64,000 nt of DNA from Streptomyces pinistramenti (GCF_020564935.1 NZ_JAJCXB010000009.1:119207-183206); one strand, 5' to 3'. Shown: positions 8,997-17,234, numbered from the stretch's first letter. Numbers and translations: made by a program. The notes: generated by a model not told the origin, from the letters alone.

Positions 8997-10175
8997 TCAC
9001 AACGGCCACGCACGGCCCGGATCGTCCAGCCACGCCGCCTCGCCACCGCCGGACACCGTCAGCCCGAACCGGTCGTGCCCAGGCCGCCCGTTCTCCGTCC
9101 ACCAGCGGAACGCGGCCTCCGCCTCGTCCCACAGCCGCCGCGGCCCGTGCTGCCAGACCCGGGCGGTGCCGCCGTCCCGGAACATGCAGCATGCCCAGGA
9201 GCGGTCGGCAAGGCCGTAGAACCACACCGGCCGGGCGCCCTCGCGCTTCTCGGCCAGGACGCGCAGGCAATCCGGTACGCGCAGGCCCAGCGCGAACTGC
9301 TGGGGGCCGGACCGCTCCCCGATGAACTCCGCTTCCGTGAGGCGCGCGGAGGTCTCGGCACCGTCGGCCACGCTGCCGGTGACGTACGCGGAATGCACCA
9401 CGGGCGGCAGGCGCTGAGCACGCAGCTTCATGAATTCCACCGGCCCGGTGAACCGCCCCGAAGCGCTCAGCCCGTCCTCCGCGACCCGCAGCCGGGCCAC
9501 CGCGTCACCGTTGCCGAAGTGCGTCCCCCACGGAGCGACGACGAGCCCGCCCGGACGGCACTGCTCGATCCAGGCCCACGGGACGCGCCGGATGCCGCAC
9601 GTGGCCACGACGCGATGGAAGGGCGCGCCCGGCGGATACCCCTCGGCCCCGTCACCGTGCACGACCGACGCACCACAGCCGAACGCCGCCAGCCTCGCCC
9701 GCGCCGCCCCGGCCACCGCCCCGTCCACCTCCACCGTGACGACCCGGCCCCGCCCGGCCCTGCGGCTCAGGAGGGCGGCGTTCCACCCCGTGCCCGTACC
9801 GATCTCCAGCACCTTGTGCCCCGGCCGCAGGTCCAGGTCCTGAAGCATCCGGAAGACCACGCTGGGCATGGACGCGGAACTGGTGGGCACCTCGCCCGGC
9901 CCCGGGCCGTCATGCGCGCCGTCGTCCCACTGAACGGTGACGGGGCAGTCGGAATCCACGTACGCCTGCCACACCTCCGGGTCGTCCGTACGGGAGACGG
10001 CCACGCTGCGGCCGCCCGCCATGTCGTAGGGCCAGATGCGATCGGGCAGAAACGCACCCCGCGGCACCGCCGCGTACGCACCCGCCCAGTCAGGAGACAG
10101 CGCGCCGCCCGCCATCAGCGCACGCCCCCACTCCGTACGCCCGAAGGCGCCTTCCCTGCACACGCTGCCACTCAT
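8997..10175 (-). CDS. Protein-L-isoaspartate O-methyltransferase-like SAM methyltransferase
   Basis: A 392-residue protein. The PCMT-type features are VPRGAFLPD near residue 37, the serine-containing TSSASMPSV segment near 99, and the SAM-binding VLEIGTGTG at 122-130. The C-terminal 170 residues go beyond a housekeeping PCMT (about 220 residues). They resemble the extended PCMT-like enzymes that actinomycetes often place near small-peptide maturation systems. No ATP-grasp partner or obvious precursor peptide is adjacent, so a peptide-modifying role is only a possibility. It is convergent with the MerR gene, eight bases apart. Upstream on the same strand, 158 bases away, lies a set of overlapping small genes. 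Confidence 0.82.
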   Translation of the reverse strand: MSGSVCREGAFGRTEWGRALMAGGALSPDWAGAYAAVPRGAFLPDRIWPYDMAGGRSVAVSRTDDPEVWQAYVDSDCPVTVQWDDGAHDGPGPGEVPTSSASMPSVVFRMLQDLDLRPGHKVLEIGTGTGWNAALLSRRAGRGRVVTVEVDGAVAGAARARLAAFGCGASVVHGDGAEGYPPGAPFHRVVATCGIRRVPWAWIEQCRPGGLVVAPWGTHFGNGDAVARLRVAEDGLSASGRFTGPVEFMKLRAQRLPPVVHSAYVTGSVADGAETSARLTEAEFIGERSGPQQFALGLRVPDCLRVLAEKREGARPVWFYGLADRSWACCMFRDGGTARVWQHGPRRLWDEAEAAFRWWTENGRPGHDRFGLTVSGGGEAAWLDDPGRAWPL

Positions 10176-10333
10176 GGCGAAACGCCCTCCTCCACCGGCC
10201 CCTGTCGGCCTTGACCGGCCTTCGCCAGCCTTCTCCGCTCTTCGCGTTCTTACGTGCCCGGCCGCCCCGCTGTCCGCCCGCGATCCCCCAACTCCCCCTA
10301 ATGAGCTACCAGTTCCACCACTCCGAACCCCCT

Positions 10334-10782
10334 CTACGGCCCACCCGGCACCGGCATGTGCGGCGGCCAGACATTGACGGCGTTGGTGATCAGCCGGGCG
10401 GTCGCCGCGCTGAAGGGCCGGTGGATGCGGACGCACGGCATCCGCCCGTCCGGCTCGGCTGCCCAGACGTTGACCGCATACCCGTGCGCCGCCAGCGCGC
10501 CCGCCAACTCCCGCGCCGCAAAGGCACCTTGCCGGTAGCCGGGCGATCCGGACCCCCGCACGTCCGGGGCTGCGGCGCGGCACATCCGGCGCGAATGACC
10601 GCGGCGAGACGACGAGCGGCAGCGGCATGCACCGCCCCCAGCGGCAGCCAGCCGGTGGGCAGCGGCATCACGACGGCACCGATGCCCGGCCAGTCCAGAC
10701 GCGCATCATCGGCCGCCTGAAGCAGTTCACGAAGGGCGTCGGATGCGGGGACCTGATCCACCGAATCAGCCATGGGCAGCAT
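10334..10782 (-). pseudogene. Small conserved actinomycete protein, apparently frameshifted
   Basis: The first frame starts at ATG 10782 (alternatively ATG 10773) and gives a plausible helical protein up to about VHAAAARRLAAVIRAG. After that the frame becomes arginine/glycine-rich and ends at 10390. A second frame, open from 10585 to 10334, continues with normal composition (FAARELAGALAAHGYAVNV and HRPFSAATARLITNAVN). Together they read as one protein of about 148 residues broken near 10550-10585, where there is a run of five G. It could be a real mutation, a sequencing error, or two separate small proteins. The gene start overlaps the end of the preceding small gene. I do not know its function. 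Confidence 0.5.
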
Positions 10783-11014
10783 CACGCTCCCGCCACACTC
10801 CGGCACCCGGTACCACCCCGTGATCACACCGGGCGATCTCGACATTCCTGTCCACGGCCGCCGACAGATCGCCCCGCCCGCGCGCCTCGTCCCGTAACCG
10901 AACGCGAGCCAGGCAAGGGCCACAACTCCCGTCCACCACCGGGTCCTTGAGCGGAAACGGATCACCGGTCGGCTCGAAAGGCAACCCCTGCCTCCGCTCC
11001 CCCGCGCCCGTCAC
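10766..11014 (-). CDS. Small conserved hypothetical protein (82 aa)
   Basis: It begins with a GTG that overlaps the stop of the upstream 70-residue gene (GTGA) and ends inside the start of the next gene, so it is the middle of a coupled trio. It contains PFEPTGDPFP, a VVDGSCGPC motif with two cysteines, and a later CDHG. Similar short proteins are common beside XRE/DUF397 regulator pairs in Streptomyces, which is the arrangement here. The cysteine/histidine pattern might bind a metal, but the function is unknown. Confidence 0.65.
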   Translation of the reverse strand: MTGAGERRQGLPFEPTGDPFPLKDPVVDGSCGPCLARVRLRDEARGRGDLSAAVDRNVEIARCDHGVVPGAGVWRERDAAHG

Positions 11015-11223
11015 GCCACCACCCCGCCCGTCGCCTCCGCACCCCGGACACCGGCCGCTTCCCTCTCGGCCCGCGTCGCCAGCCGCAGCGCGACGGGATC
11101 GGCCTCCCACTCCGTACCGCCACCCGGCCCCCGCAGTGCGACCCGTTGACCGAATTCGCCCATCACCTGACCGAGCCGCCCGCTGACGCTGTCGATCACC
11201 CATGTGCCTTCGCGATAGGTCAT
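11011..11223 (-). CDS. Small conserved hypothetical protein (70 aa)
   Basis: The gene starts at ATG 11223 with GAGGTGCG upstream as ribosome-binding site. The product begins MTYREGTWVIDSVSGRLGQ, a short beta-rich pattern (GTWVID...GRLGQVMGEFGQRVALR) followed by a charged helix. Its last codon overlaps the GTG of the next gene. It is the first gene of a leftward unit transcribed away from the XRE regulator at 11406. Short proteins of this kind accompany XRE/DUF397 loci in many Streptomyces. No function is established. Confidence 0.7.
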   Translation of the reverse strand: MTYREGTWVIDSVSGRLGQVMGEFGQRVALRGPGGGTEWEADPVALRLATRAEREAAGVRGAEATGGVVA

Positions 11224-11405
11224 CGCACCTCCCTCGCTCCCTGTGCTGCACCTGCTTGTGCACAAGTAACGAGACGAACCCGGGCACCGGAAAGGGGAAT
11301 CGGCACCCGACCTGCGCTTTGGGTGTTCTGGCATATGCGTACACATGTGACCGTGCGAAACATTTCCACCACAGTGAGTGACCAGTTCGATGGTCAGGGG
11401 GCAAA

Positions 11406-12248
11406 ATGAGTGACCAGCACGACGCGCCGGGGAGCGCGGAGGCCGTGGAGGACCCGCGCCGGGTGTTCGCCGAAGAGTGCCGCAACGACCGGGAGTTGTA
11501 CCCGGAGCGGCGCCTGAACCAGACCCAGCTGGCAAAGATGGCGCGAGTCTCCAAGAGCACGATCTCCCGAGTGGAAGCAGGCACCAGCCCGATCCCACCG
11601 GAACTGCCCGCACTCCTGGACCAGGTGTTCAAGACGGATGGGAAGTACAAGCGGCTGTACGCGGACATCACGGCGCAATCGTTCGCGATGCACTCACGGA
11701 GGCGGATCGAGCTGGAGCCGAAGGCCCTGAGCATCACGGAGTGGTCGCCGACGGTCGTGCCCGGACTCTTGCAGACCCCCGGCTACGCGCGAGCCGTTCT
11801 CCGCGGTGGTAATCCCCGGGCCAGCGAGAAGGAGCTGGCAGAGAAGGTGAACAGCCGAATCGCCCGGCAGAGGATCCTGGAGGGAAGCGCGCCGCCCGAC
11901 TTCTCCGTCGTCCTGTGCGAGTCGGTCATCCGGCGGACGGTCGGAGGCAATGAGGTGATGCGGGAGCAGTTGGCAGCCCTCCTGGCCCAAGGCTCTCGCC
12001 CGACGATAGTGCTCCAGGTGCTTCCCCTCGACGCGGGCGCACACGGTCTGGTGGACGGCTCCATGTCGATCCTGACCACCACGGAAGGCCCGCCCATCGC
12101 GTACGCGGAAGGCGTTCGCTCGGGCGCCGTCATCGAGGAATCGGCAGAGCTGCGGCAGCTTTCGTGGTTCTACAATGTCCTTACCGCATCAGCACTTTCG
12201 CGCGACGCGTCAGCCCAGATGATCCGCAAGTCCATGGAGGCACTGTGA
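11406..12248 (+). CDS. XRE-family helix-turn-helix regulator with DUF5753-type domain
   Basis: A 280-residue regulator. The HTH spans about residues 38-60 (LNQTQLAKMARVSKSTISRV). The C-terminal part (WSPTVVPGLLQTPGYARAVL near 110, then a long segment ending in YNVLTASALSRDAS) is the DUF5753 pattern typical of WhiJ-like Streptomyces regulators. Its stop overlaps the GTG of the following DUF397 gene (GTGA), the standard partner in these two-gene units, which are often linked to development or antibiotic control. The divergent small genes at 11223-10334 are the probable targets. An eight-base palindrome CACATGTG lies at 11342-11349 in the intergenic region. Confidence 0.92.
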   Translation: MSDQHDAPGSAEAVEDPRRVFAEECRNDRELYPERRLNQTQLAKMARVSKSTISRVEAGTSPIPPELPALLDQVFKTDGKYKRLYADITAQSFAMHSRRRIELEPKALSITEWSPTVVPGLLQTPGYARAVLRGGNPRASEKELAEKVNSRIARQRILEGSAPPDFSVVLCESVIRRTVGGNEVMREQLAALLAQGSRPTIVLQVLPLDAGAHGLVDGSMSILTTTEGPPIAYAEGVRSGAVIEESAELRQLSWFYNVLTASALSRDASAQMIRKSMEAL

Positions 12249-12463
12249 CCCCGCCCGTGAACTACTCCTGGATCAAGTCCAGCTACAGCAGCGCGGACAA
12301 CGGCAACTGCCTGGAATGGGCTCCCACTTCCATTTCCGCCACCGGCGCGGTCCCGATCCGGGTCCGGGACAGCAAGACCCCCGACGGCCCCACCCTCTCC
12401 TTCCCCGCCGCCTCCTTCGCGGGCTTCATCGCCGGCGTCAAGGCGGGCGAGTTCCCCGCGTAA
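12245..12463 (+). CDS. DUF397 domain protein
   Basis: A 72-residue protein with the whole DUF397 signature: WIKSSYSSADNGNCLEW near the start, then IRVRDSKTPDGPTLSF and a C-terminal F..F...VKAGEF. The GTG start overlaps the stop of the XRE gene by four bases, so the two are translated together. In characterised XRE/DUF397 pairs the small protein antagonises or modulates the regulator. That role is assumed here from family membership and position. Confidence 0.92.
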   Translation: MTPPVNYSWIKSSYSSADNGNCLEWAPTSISATGAVPIRVRDSKTPDGPTLSFPAASFAGFIAGVKAGEFPA

Positions 12464-12590
12464 GCAGCACGGCACCCAGCCATTAGCCCCGTGTTAGCGA
12501 CGCAACAGCGGTGACCGACAGGCTTACTCCTGTTCGCACCGATCACCCGGCGCCGACCGGCCGGGTGGCACTCGCCAAAGGGGAACGTCC

Positions 12591-13028
12591 ATGTACCGCT
12601 CCACCGCACGCCGGGCCGGCCGCCTCGCCACCGCTTCGCTGCTCGCCGTCGCCGCCGTCGGACTGACCGCCGCCGTCAGCAACGCCGCCACCGCCCCGGC
12701 CACGCCCGCCGCGCACACCTCGGCCGTCGCCCACGGCGTCAGTGGCACCTGGCACGGCACCCTGAAGTACCTCGCCCCGGGCAAGATGACGGTCGCCCCG
12801 AAGTCCGGTGCCGAGCAGGGCTTCTACGTCGGCCCGCACACCAAGGTGCTGGGCGCCGCGGCGATCTGCTCGTCCGACGGAAGCGTCACCATCGACAAGC
12901 AGGGCTACGGCACCTCGAAGTGCACCGAGGCGCAGCTGACGAAGGCCGCGAAGACAAACAGCGTCCGGATCCGCGTCACGGTCAAGAACGGCGTGGCCAC
13001 CACGGTCGCCGAGCACTACCACCCCTGA
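12591..13028 (+). CDS. Small secreted protein
   Basis: A 145-residue product with a clear Sec signal peptide: RRAGR, then a hydrophobic stretch LATASLLAVAAVGLTAAV, with likely cleavage after SNA-A near residue 32. The mature part is about 110 residues with a GTWHGTLKYL start. It has two cysteines (AAICSS and TSKCTE) that may form a disulfide. A good ribosome-binding site (AAAGGGGAAC) precedes the ATG. There is no recognised catalytic motif. It probably works outside the cell as a small beta-rich protein; similar short secreted proteins of unknown role are common in Streptomyces. Confidence 0.8.
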   Translation: MYRSTARRAGRLATASLLAVAAVGLTAAVSNAATAPATPAAHTSAVAHGVSGTWHGTLKYLAPGKMTVAPKSGAEQGFYVGPHTKVLGAAAICSSDGSVTIDKQGYGTSKCTEAQLTKAAKTNSVRIRVTVKNGVATTVAEHYHP

Positions 13029-13441
13029 TCGGGCAGGGGCCGGGGGCGGCCCTGATCCGATGCACGGGGGCGGAGGAGCGCAACGGCACGCGGCACCGTG
13101 GTGGGTGAAGCCGCGTGCCGTTGCCAGGGGCGGCACAGCACGAAAGCCTCTGAGAATTCCGAAAGCCCTTGTGGATACCGACCGTTCGCCCGTGGGGTCC
13201 GCACCGGGCGAGAGGCGAGAACGGCGGCGCCCGGGTCACCTCGCGTCCCGGACTTCCCGAGTTCCGTCATGGACCGTACCCAGGGGTTGTCACTCGGGTC
13301 GGGCGGCATGGGCTTCCCGGCCAGGAACGCCTCGAACTCTCCCCGTTCCTCTTCCACGTCGTGGACGCTGAGAGTCTCCAGCCGAAAGGCGGTGTGCCGG
13401 AAGGTTCCGAAGATCCGGCCGAACGCTTCACCGTCGAGCAT
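13016..13441 (-). pseudogene. Truncated DUF6879-family protein
   Basis: The first 55 or so residues (GEAFGRIFGTFRHTAFRLE, then SVHDVEEERGEFEAFLAG, ending PSDNPW) match the start of DUF6879 proteins, which are about 170 residues long. After about position 13273 the frame turns into unrelated sequence that reads through the terminator hairpin at 13081-13123 and overlaps the neighbouring gene. So the 3' two-thirds of the gene has been lost. The start codon overlaps the 3' end of the upstream small CPT gene, the normal pairing for this family. Probably non-functional. Confidence 0.65.
13081..13123. terminator. Strong bidirectional terminator
   Basis: A perfect 14-base inverted repeat (arms 13081-13094 and 13110-13123, 15-base loop) sits between the rightward secreted-protein gene and the leftward DUF6879 remnant. 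The remnant's open frame runs straight through it, which supports the view that its present C-terminus is not original. Confidence 0.75.
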
Positions 13442-13640
13442 GGAAGTACTCCTCCAGGACAGCTGCGGGAACCATTACAGCCGTCTCCCCCTCGGGCAGG
13501 TCGAGTTGTTCCAGTCGCGCCACGTCGGTGATGACATGCCCCTGGGCCACGTAATGATCGGAGTCCTCGGTACCCCATAAGGTCGGGCACGTACCGTTCT
13601 TGCAGTCCGGTTCACCGGAGAGTTTCCGAAGCATCCTCAC
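13428..13640 (-). CDS. Small CPT-motif protein, partner of DUF6879
   Basis: About 70 residues, starting at GTG 13640 or ATG 13634. It has a cysteine pair (DCKNGTCPTLWGT), a YVAQGHV strand and a C-terminal LPEGETAVMVPAAVLEEY. This matches the short proteins that precede DUF6879 genes in Streptomyces. A second, truncated copy lies at 19311-19414 at about the same distance downstream of the intact exonuclease III gene, which makes it part of the duplicated flank of the 13.8-19.3 kb island. Function unknown; the two cysteines might bind metal. Confidence 0.65.
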   Translation of the reverse strand: MRMLRKLSGEPDCKNGTCPTLWGTEDSDHYVAQGHVITDVARLEQLDLPEGETAVMVPAAVLEEYFHARR

Positions 13641-13743
13641 CCCTCGTCGCCTCGTCTGTCGCGTTCGATGCCGGCGACACAGCGGCTACGGGTTCAAGGA
13701 CTACGGCTTTCCGGAACGGGAAAGGGCAGCTGCCCCCTCCACC

Positions 13744-13806
13744 TCAGATCTCGTAAACCACCGTAACCGGCGCATGTTCGCTCCACCGCTCCTCGTGTCC
13801 GCCACA
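13744..13806 (-). pseudogene. 3'-end remnant of exonuclease III gene
   Basis: Read leftward, the last codons give HEERWSEHAPVTVVYEI then stop (TGA at 13746-13744). The intact exonuclease III at 19568-20371 ends HEERWSDHAPVTVTFDV. At DNA level 13759-13798 and 19583-19622 agree at 38 of 40 bases in direct orientation. The remnant has no upstream coding part. Its codon-level divergence suggests an xthA end from another strain. See the island finding. Confidence 0.75.
13759..13798. repeat. Left copy of island-flanking 40-bp direct repeat
   Basis: Forty bases identical at 38 positions to 19583-19622, same orientation, within the 3' coding end of exonuclease III. Similarity continues more weakly to the stop codons on the left side (27-base alignment without gaps from the TCA of the stop). 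The pair brackets 5.8 kb of accessory genes, as expected for attachment-site-like duplication or recombination between homologous gene ends. Confidence 0.7.
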
Positions 13807-13844
13807 GCCCTTCAACGGCACACCAGGTGTGGCCACATGGAGAC

Positions 13845-13875
13845 CCCCACCGGCAGGGAAGGGGAACCGGTGGGG
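13845..13875 (-). terminator. Terminator-like hairpin after the XRE-TPR remnant
   Basis: Nine-base perfect arms CCCCACCGG (13845-13853) and CCGGTGGGG (13867-13875) with a 13-base loop, about 105 bases downstream of the leftward regulator remnant at 13982. Confidence 0.45.
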
Positions 13876-13981
13876 CTCTGCTCTGCTCGACCCCATTCGC
13901 GGGCTGAGCTTTCAGGACGCTGCTCCACCCGGCACGCCGAGGTGTTGTCGCTCGGCGCCCTCAGCCGGCCCGGAACACGGC

Positions 13982-15159
13982 TCAGGCAGCCATCTCGCTC
14001 CGTATCTGCTCCAGAGACTGCGAGGCCGCGGCATGCAGAGCGGGCAGCCGGGTTCCCGCGGTACGCGTGATCCGTTGGAGCTGATGGGGCAGGCGCTGCG
14101 TGGCCGCCTCTCGGATCGCGCTGCCCAGCGACTCGGCGGCGCCGCCGCGGTCGTCGGCAAGCAGCTGGACGTGAGCGACGGTGATCAGCTCGATGACACG
14201 CCACTGCGGGGCCACGCCCGTCGTAGGCGCCGGGCTCTGCTCCACCAGCCGCATGGCCACGTCCGTTCGTCCTGTGGAGACGAGACCGCGCAGACGGATC
14301 TCGTGGAGCGAGAAGGGGTTGAACAGGCTGGTGTGGTCGACGCGGGAGAGCAGGTCGTCGGTCTCCCGCATCACGCGGTCGAAGAGCCGGCCGTTGCGCA
14401 ATGCGCCGGCCGCACGGGCGAGGAGTGGCAGAGCGGCGGCTCGGGCGGTGTCGTTGGGCGCGGTGGCCGCGGCGCGGCACAGTCGCTGGACGGCCGCTCC
14501 CCGCAGGCTGGCCTTGCGCAGCTCGTTACCGTGCATGCGCAGCGCGTACGAGGTCATGCCCGGGTCCTGGAAGTACTCGGCAATGTTCAGGCTCTTGGCC
14601 GTCCAGTGGGCGCCGTGGCGAGACGCTCCTCGGGCAGCACGTTTCCCAGGGCGACGCCGAGGCCCACACGAGCCCGGGCGAGTAGGTACAGCACGTCTCG
14701 CTCGGTGTGGCCGTCATCGATGCGGGCTTCGAGCCGGGCGACGAGCGGCCACAGTTCGGCGACAGCCTCGGAGGCGTGGCCGGACTGGCGGGCGATCTCG
14801 GCGAGCCGGACGGTGGACTCCCCGAACTGCAGCATCGCCTGGTGGTCCGTATCGGCGGGGTCGGTGATCCCCAGGACGTGCGGCGGCAGTTGCAGAGCTG
14901 CGCAGATGCGGCGGCGGGAGCCGACGTCGTCGAGGGCGCGCTTCCCCAGTTCGAGGGCGGAGATGTAGGTCTTGTCGTAACCGAGGAGGTCGCCGAGGGA
15001 GGTCTGGTTGATGCCGTGCACCCGCCGGTAGAACCGCATGATGGCAGCCAGATCCCGCGTGGCGAGGATGAGTTGGGCCTGCGGGGTCGCCCAGTGCCAC
15101 TGGGCGTGTCGGGCTGAGGGCCGGGGCGTCGGGGTCCGGCTCGTTTCCGTTCGCTGCAC
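13982..15159 (-). pseudogene. XRE-type regulator with TPR-like region, split by a frameshift
   Basis: The N-terminal frame (15159 to 14587) has an HTH (NQTSLGDLLGYDKTYISALE) and start of a helical repeat region. Near 14625 it shifts into a short wrong tail. The second frame continues with AHWTAKSLNIAEYFQDPG, then SYALRMHGNELRK and further TPR-like helices to 13982. Joined, they would make a regulator of about 390 residues, normal for this Streptomyces family. The shift lies in the stretch encoding about PEERLAT and fits the loss of one base. It is either a pseudogene or a sequencing error. It lies at the left end of the island and may once have controlled it. Confidence 0.7.
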
Positions 15160-15183
15160 GATCTCGCCCCCGGCCGTCGTCGA

Positions 15184-15660
15184 CTACATCCGCTCGGAGT
15201 CGTCCAGGTCTGACGGGTCCGCGTGCCTGCGGCCGAACCAGGCGGCGATGGCCTGTTTGTAGCCGTCGGGCATGTTCAGCCCGGACACCTCGTCGGCGGC
15301 GAACATGCCGAGCTGCTTGTGCTCGTGGCTGACGACCGGCGGCCGGTCGGGGGTCAGCACGGCGCAGCCGTAGGTGACGATCAGCACTCTCCGCCCGGGG
15401 ATCGGCTGGTAGATCCACGTCCCACCACCGATCAGCGGGCCGGCCTCCACCTCCCAGCCGGTCTCCTCCTGGATCTCCCGTTCCAGCGCGGCCTCGGGAC
15501 TGGCGTCCGTCGGTACGGCGCCGTCCGCACTGCCGATCTCCAGGCGGCCGCCGGGCAGCTCCCATTCGTCGCGCTCGTTCTTCAGCAGCAGTACGCGGTC
15601 CCGCCCGTCGAGCGCGACGCCCTTCACGGAGACGGGCCAGAGCGGCGGCATGTAGGTCAT
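15184..15660 (-). CDS. Nudix hydrolase
   Basis: A 158-residue protein with a Nudix box: GGRLEIG, then a slightly long spacer, then EAALEREIQEETGW around residues 58-76. The catalytic glutamates are EREIQEE. GAGGACCG upstream of ATG 15660 is a good ribosome-binding site. Nudix enzymes hydrolyse nucleoside diphosphate-linked compounds; the substrate is not evident. It is transcribed leftward towards the regulator remnant and away from the dioxygenase operon, with 170 bases between them that should hold both promoters. Confidence 0.87.
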   Translation of the reverse strand: MTYMPPLWPVSVKGVALDGRDRVLLLKNERDEWELPGGRLEIGSADGAVPTDASPEAALEREIQEETGWEVEAGPLIGGGTWIYQPIPGRRVLIVTYGCAVLTPDRPPVVSHEHKQLGMFAADEVSGLNMPDGYKQAIAAWFGRRHADPSDLDDSERM

Positions 15661-15830
15661 GTCGGTCCTCGTGTCCTGCGGTATGCGGCCCGGGCTTTCG
15701 GAACGTAGCACGCATCACCCAACCCGCCTCCGCCGCGAGCGATTTGCCCGAGTCGACAATCAGTCGCTTTACCCCGAGAGCCCCGGATCCCCACCCTGAT
15801 CACACCTGCCCCGATCGAAGGAGTACGGCG

Positions 15831-17234
15831 ATGCGCGATGCCACAACAGGCTGCGAGACGTTCTTCGCTGACCACTACGTCACCATCCGTGCCCCGCACG
15901 CCGACGACGTGCTCGCCGCCCAGCTTCGCGAGACCGGCCTCGTCACCGTCGACGGACTCCGGACCCGGAACGAGGTCCTGATGTTCGCCACACGGCTGAT
16001 GGCCGTCACACCGCACCCGCACAGCGCACCGGATGGTCTGACCCTGATCCGCGACACGGGCAGCCATGCCCACCGTGCGGGCTTCGCCGGACTCGGCAGC
16101 GGCGAACTGCCGGCGCACACAGAACGATCCGGCGTCCCCAAGCCGCCACGCCTGATGCTCCTGGTGTGCCTGCGCCCCGCGCCCAGGGGCGGTGACGTCC
16201 TCCTCGCCGACGGGCGCGATGTCCACGACCTGCTCGTGGGCAGGTGCCGAGAAGCAGCCGTCATGTTGGCCCAGCCCCGTACCGCGCACTTCGGGGCCGG
16301 GGCCGGCCACACCACCCAGGTCCTCACCGCCCACGCCGACGGACGGATCTCCATACGGCTGCGCCAGGACGGACTGGCCCGGTGGAGTCCCCTCGCCCGG
16401 CCGTACCTCGCCCGCCTGCGCGGCGCCGTCGCCGACAGCCGGCGCCGCATCACCCTCCGGGCCGGGCAGGGTTATCTGCTCGACAACCATCGCTGGCTCC
16501 ATGCCCGCACCCCCTTCTCCGGAGACCGGCAACTGCTACGCGCACTTGGTGAGCCGCACTTCGCCCTCCCCGAGGGGTTCGCCCCGCATCCACACTCCCC
16601 GGCCACCCCGTCGCCCCTGTTGGCGAGGGTAATGAGCGTGACCGACACCAGGCCATGGGCTGTCCTGCGGCAGAGCGCAAGGCATCGCGCCCGGCCGAAC
16701 CGCCCCCTGCCGCAGAGCGTACGACCGCCGCCGGTTGCTTGGACGAACGCAGCCGGAGGCGCCAGGGCGACATCGAAAGTTCGTCAGCACCACTCGAATC
16801 AACAAGAGGAGCACGAAATGAGCACCACACAGACCCCGGAACGCGTCGAACTGGCCAAATTCTTCACGGTGAGCGCCCAGCAGTTGGAGACCGGCCGCCC
16901 CGCGCCACAGATGTTCTGCCCCGTCATCGACGCCGAATGGCACCGCCTGCTGCACACCGCCGAGTACGCCGAGTTCAGCGCCCGGCACGCCGGGCAGATG
17001 CTCGGGCACATGAGCAGCCACGGGAACGGCCGGATCTCCTGGACCTCTGGGTACGAGGAGAGGTACGGATCGCTGCCGGAGATCTGGTTCACCGGCAGTG
17101 ACGGCCAGGTCGACGAGAACCGACTCACCCACTACCGGGAGACCGGTGAAGTGGTCGCCGAATGGGACTGTTCCCCCGCCCCTGGCGATGGCGGCGATGG
17201 TGTCCCGAAGCGGCGCAAGGTCACCGCGTCGTGA
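15831..17234 (+). CDS. TauD/clavaminate-synthase-like 2-oxoglutarate dioxygenase, frame continuous with downstream protein
   Basis: ATG 15831 has a good ribosome-binding site (GAAGGAG). Residues 1 to about 265 form a TauD/TfdA-type dioxygenase. The iron ligand pair is in PAHTERS, with the distal histidine in NHRWLHARTPF and the 2-oxoglutarate-binding arginine in GDRQLLR. No stop codon follows: the frame stays open through a basic, proline-rich stretch of about 60 residues, then through the whole 138-residue protein that has its own start at 16818. The formal product is 467 residues. It could be a true fusion, or the dioxygenase may have lost its stop codon. The enzyme would hydroxylate or desaturate an amino-acid-like substrate. 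It is the first gene of the island operon. Confidence 0.75.
   Translation: MRDATTGCETFFADHYVTIRAPHADDVLAAQLRETGLVTVDGLRTRNEVLMFATRLMAVTPHPHSAPDGLTLIRDTGSHAHRAGFAGLGSGELPAHTERSGVPKPPRLMLLVCLRPAPRGGDVLLADGRDVHDLLVGRCREAAVMLAQPRTAHFGAGAGHTTQVLTAHADGRISIRLRQDGLARWSPLARPYLARLRGAVADSRRRITLRAGQGYLLDNHRWLHARTPFSGDRQLLRALGEPHFALPEGFAPHPHSPATPSPLLARVMSVTDTRPWAVLRQSARHRARPNRPLPQSVRPPPVAWTNAAGGARATSKVRQHHSNQQEEHEMSTTQTPERVELAKFFTVSAQQLETGRPAPQMFCPVIDAEWHRLLHTAEYAEFSARHAGQMLGHMSSHGNGRISWTSGYEERYGSLPEIWFTGSDGQVDENRLTHYRETGEVVAEWDCSPAPGDGGDGVPKRRKVTAS
16818..17234 (+). CDS. Unknown protein (138 aa), in frame with the dioxygenase and with its own ribosome-binding site
   Basis: AAGAGGAGC sits seven bases before ATG 16818, so this part can be translated on its own as well as being the C-terminal part of the dioxygenase frame. 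The product starts MSTTQTPERVELAKFFTVS and contains FCPVIDAEWHRLLHTAEYAEF, here noted only by its ends, plus HMSSHGNGRISW, WFTGSDGQVDE and a lysine/arginine-rich tail. I do not recognise the family. The aromatic/histidine-rich middle suggests a globular protein rather than a peptide precursor. Its stop overlaps the next gene's GTG. Confidence 0.55.
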   Translation: MSTTQTPERVELAKFFTVSAQQLETGRPAPQMFCPVIDAEWHRLLHTAEYAEFSARHAGQMLGHMSSHGNGRISWTSGYEERYGSLPEIWFTGSDGQVDENRLTHYRETGEVVAEWDCSPAPGDGGDGVPKRRKVTAS

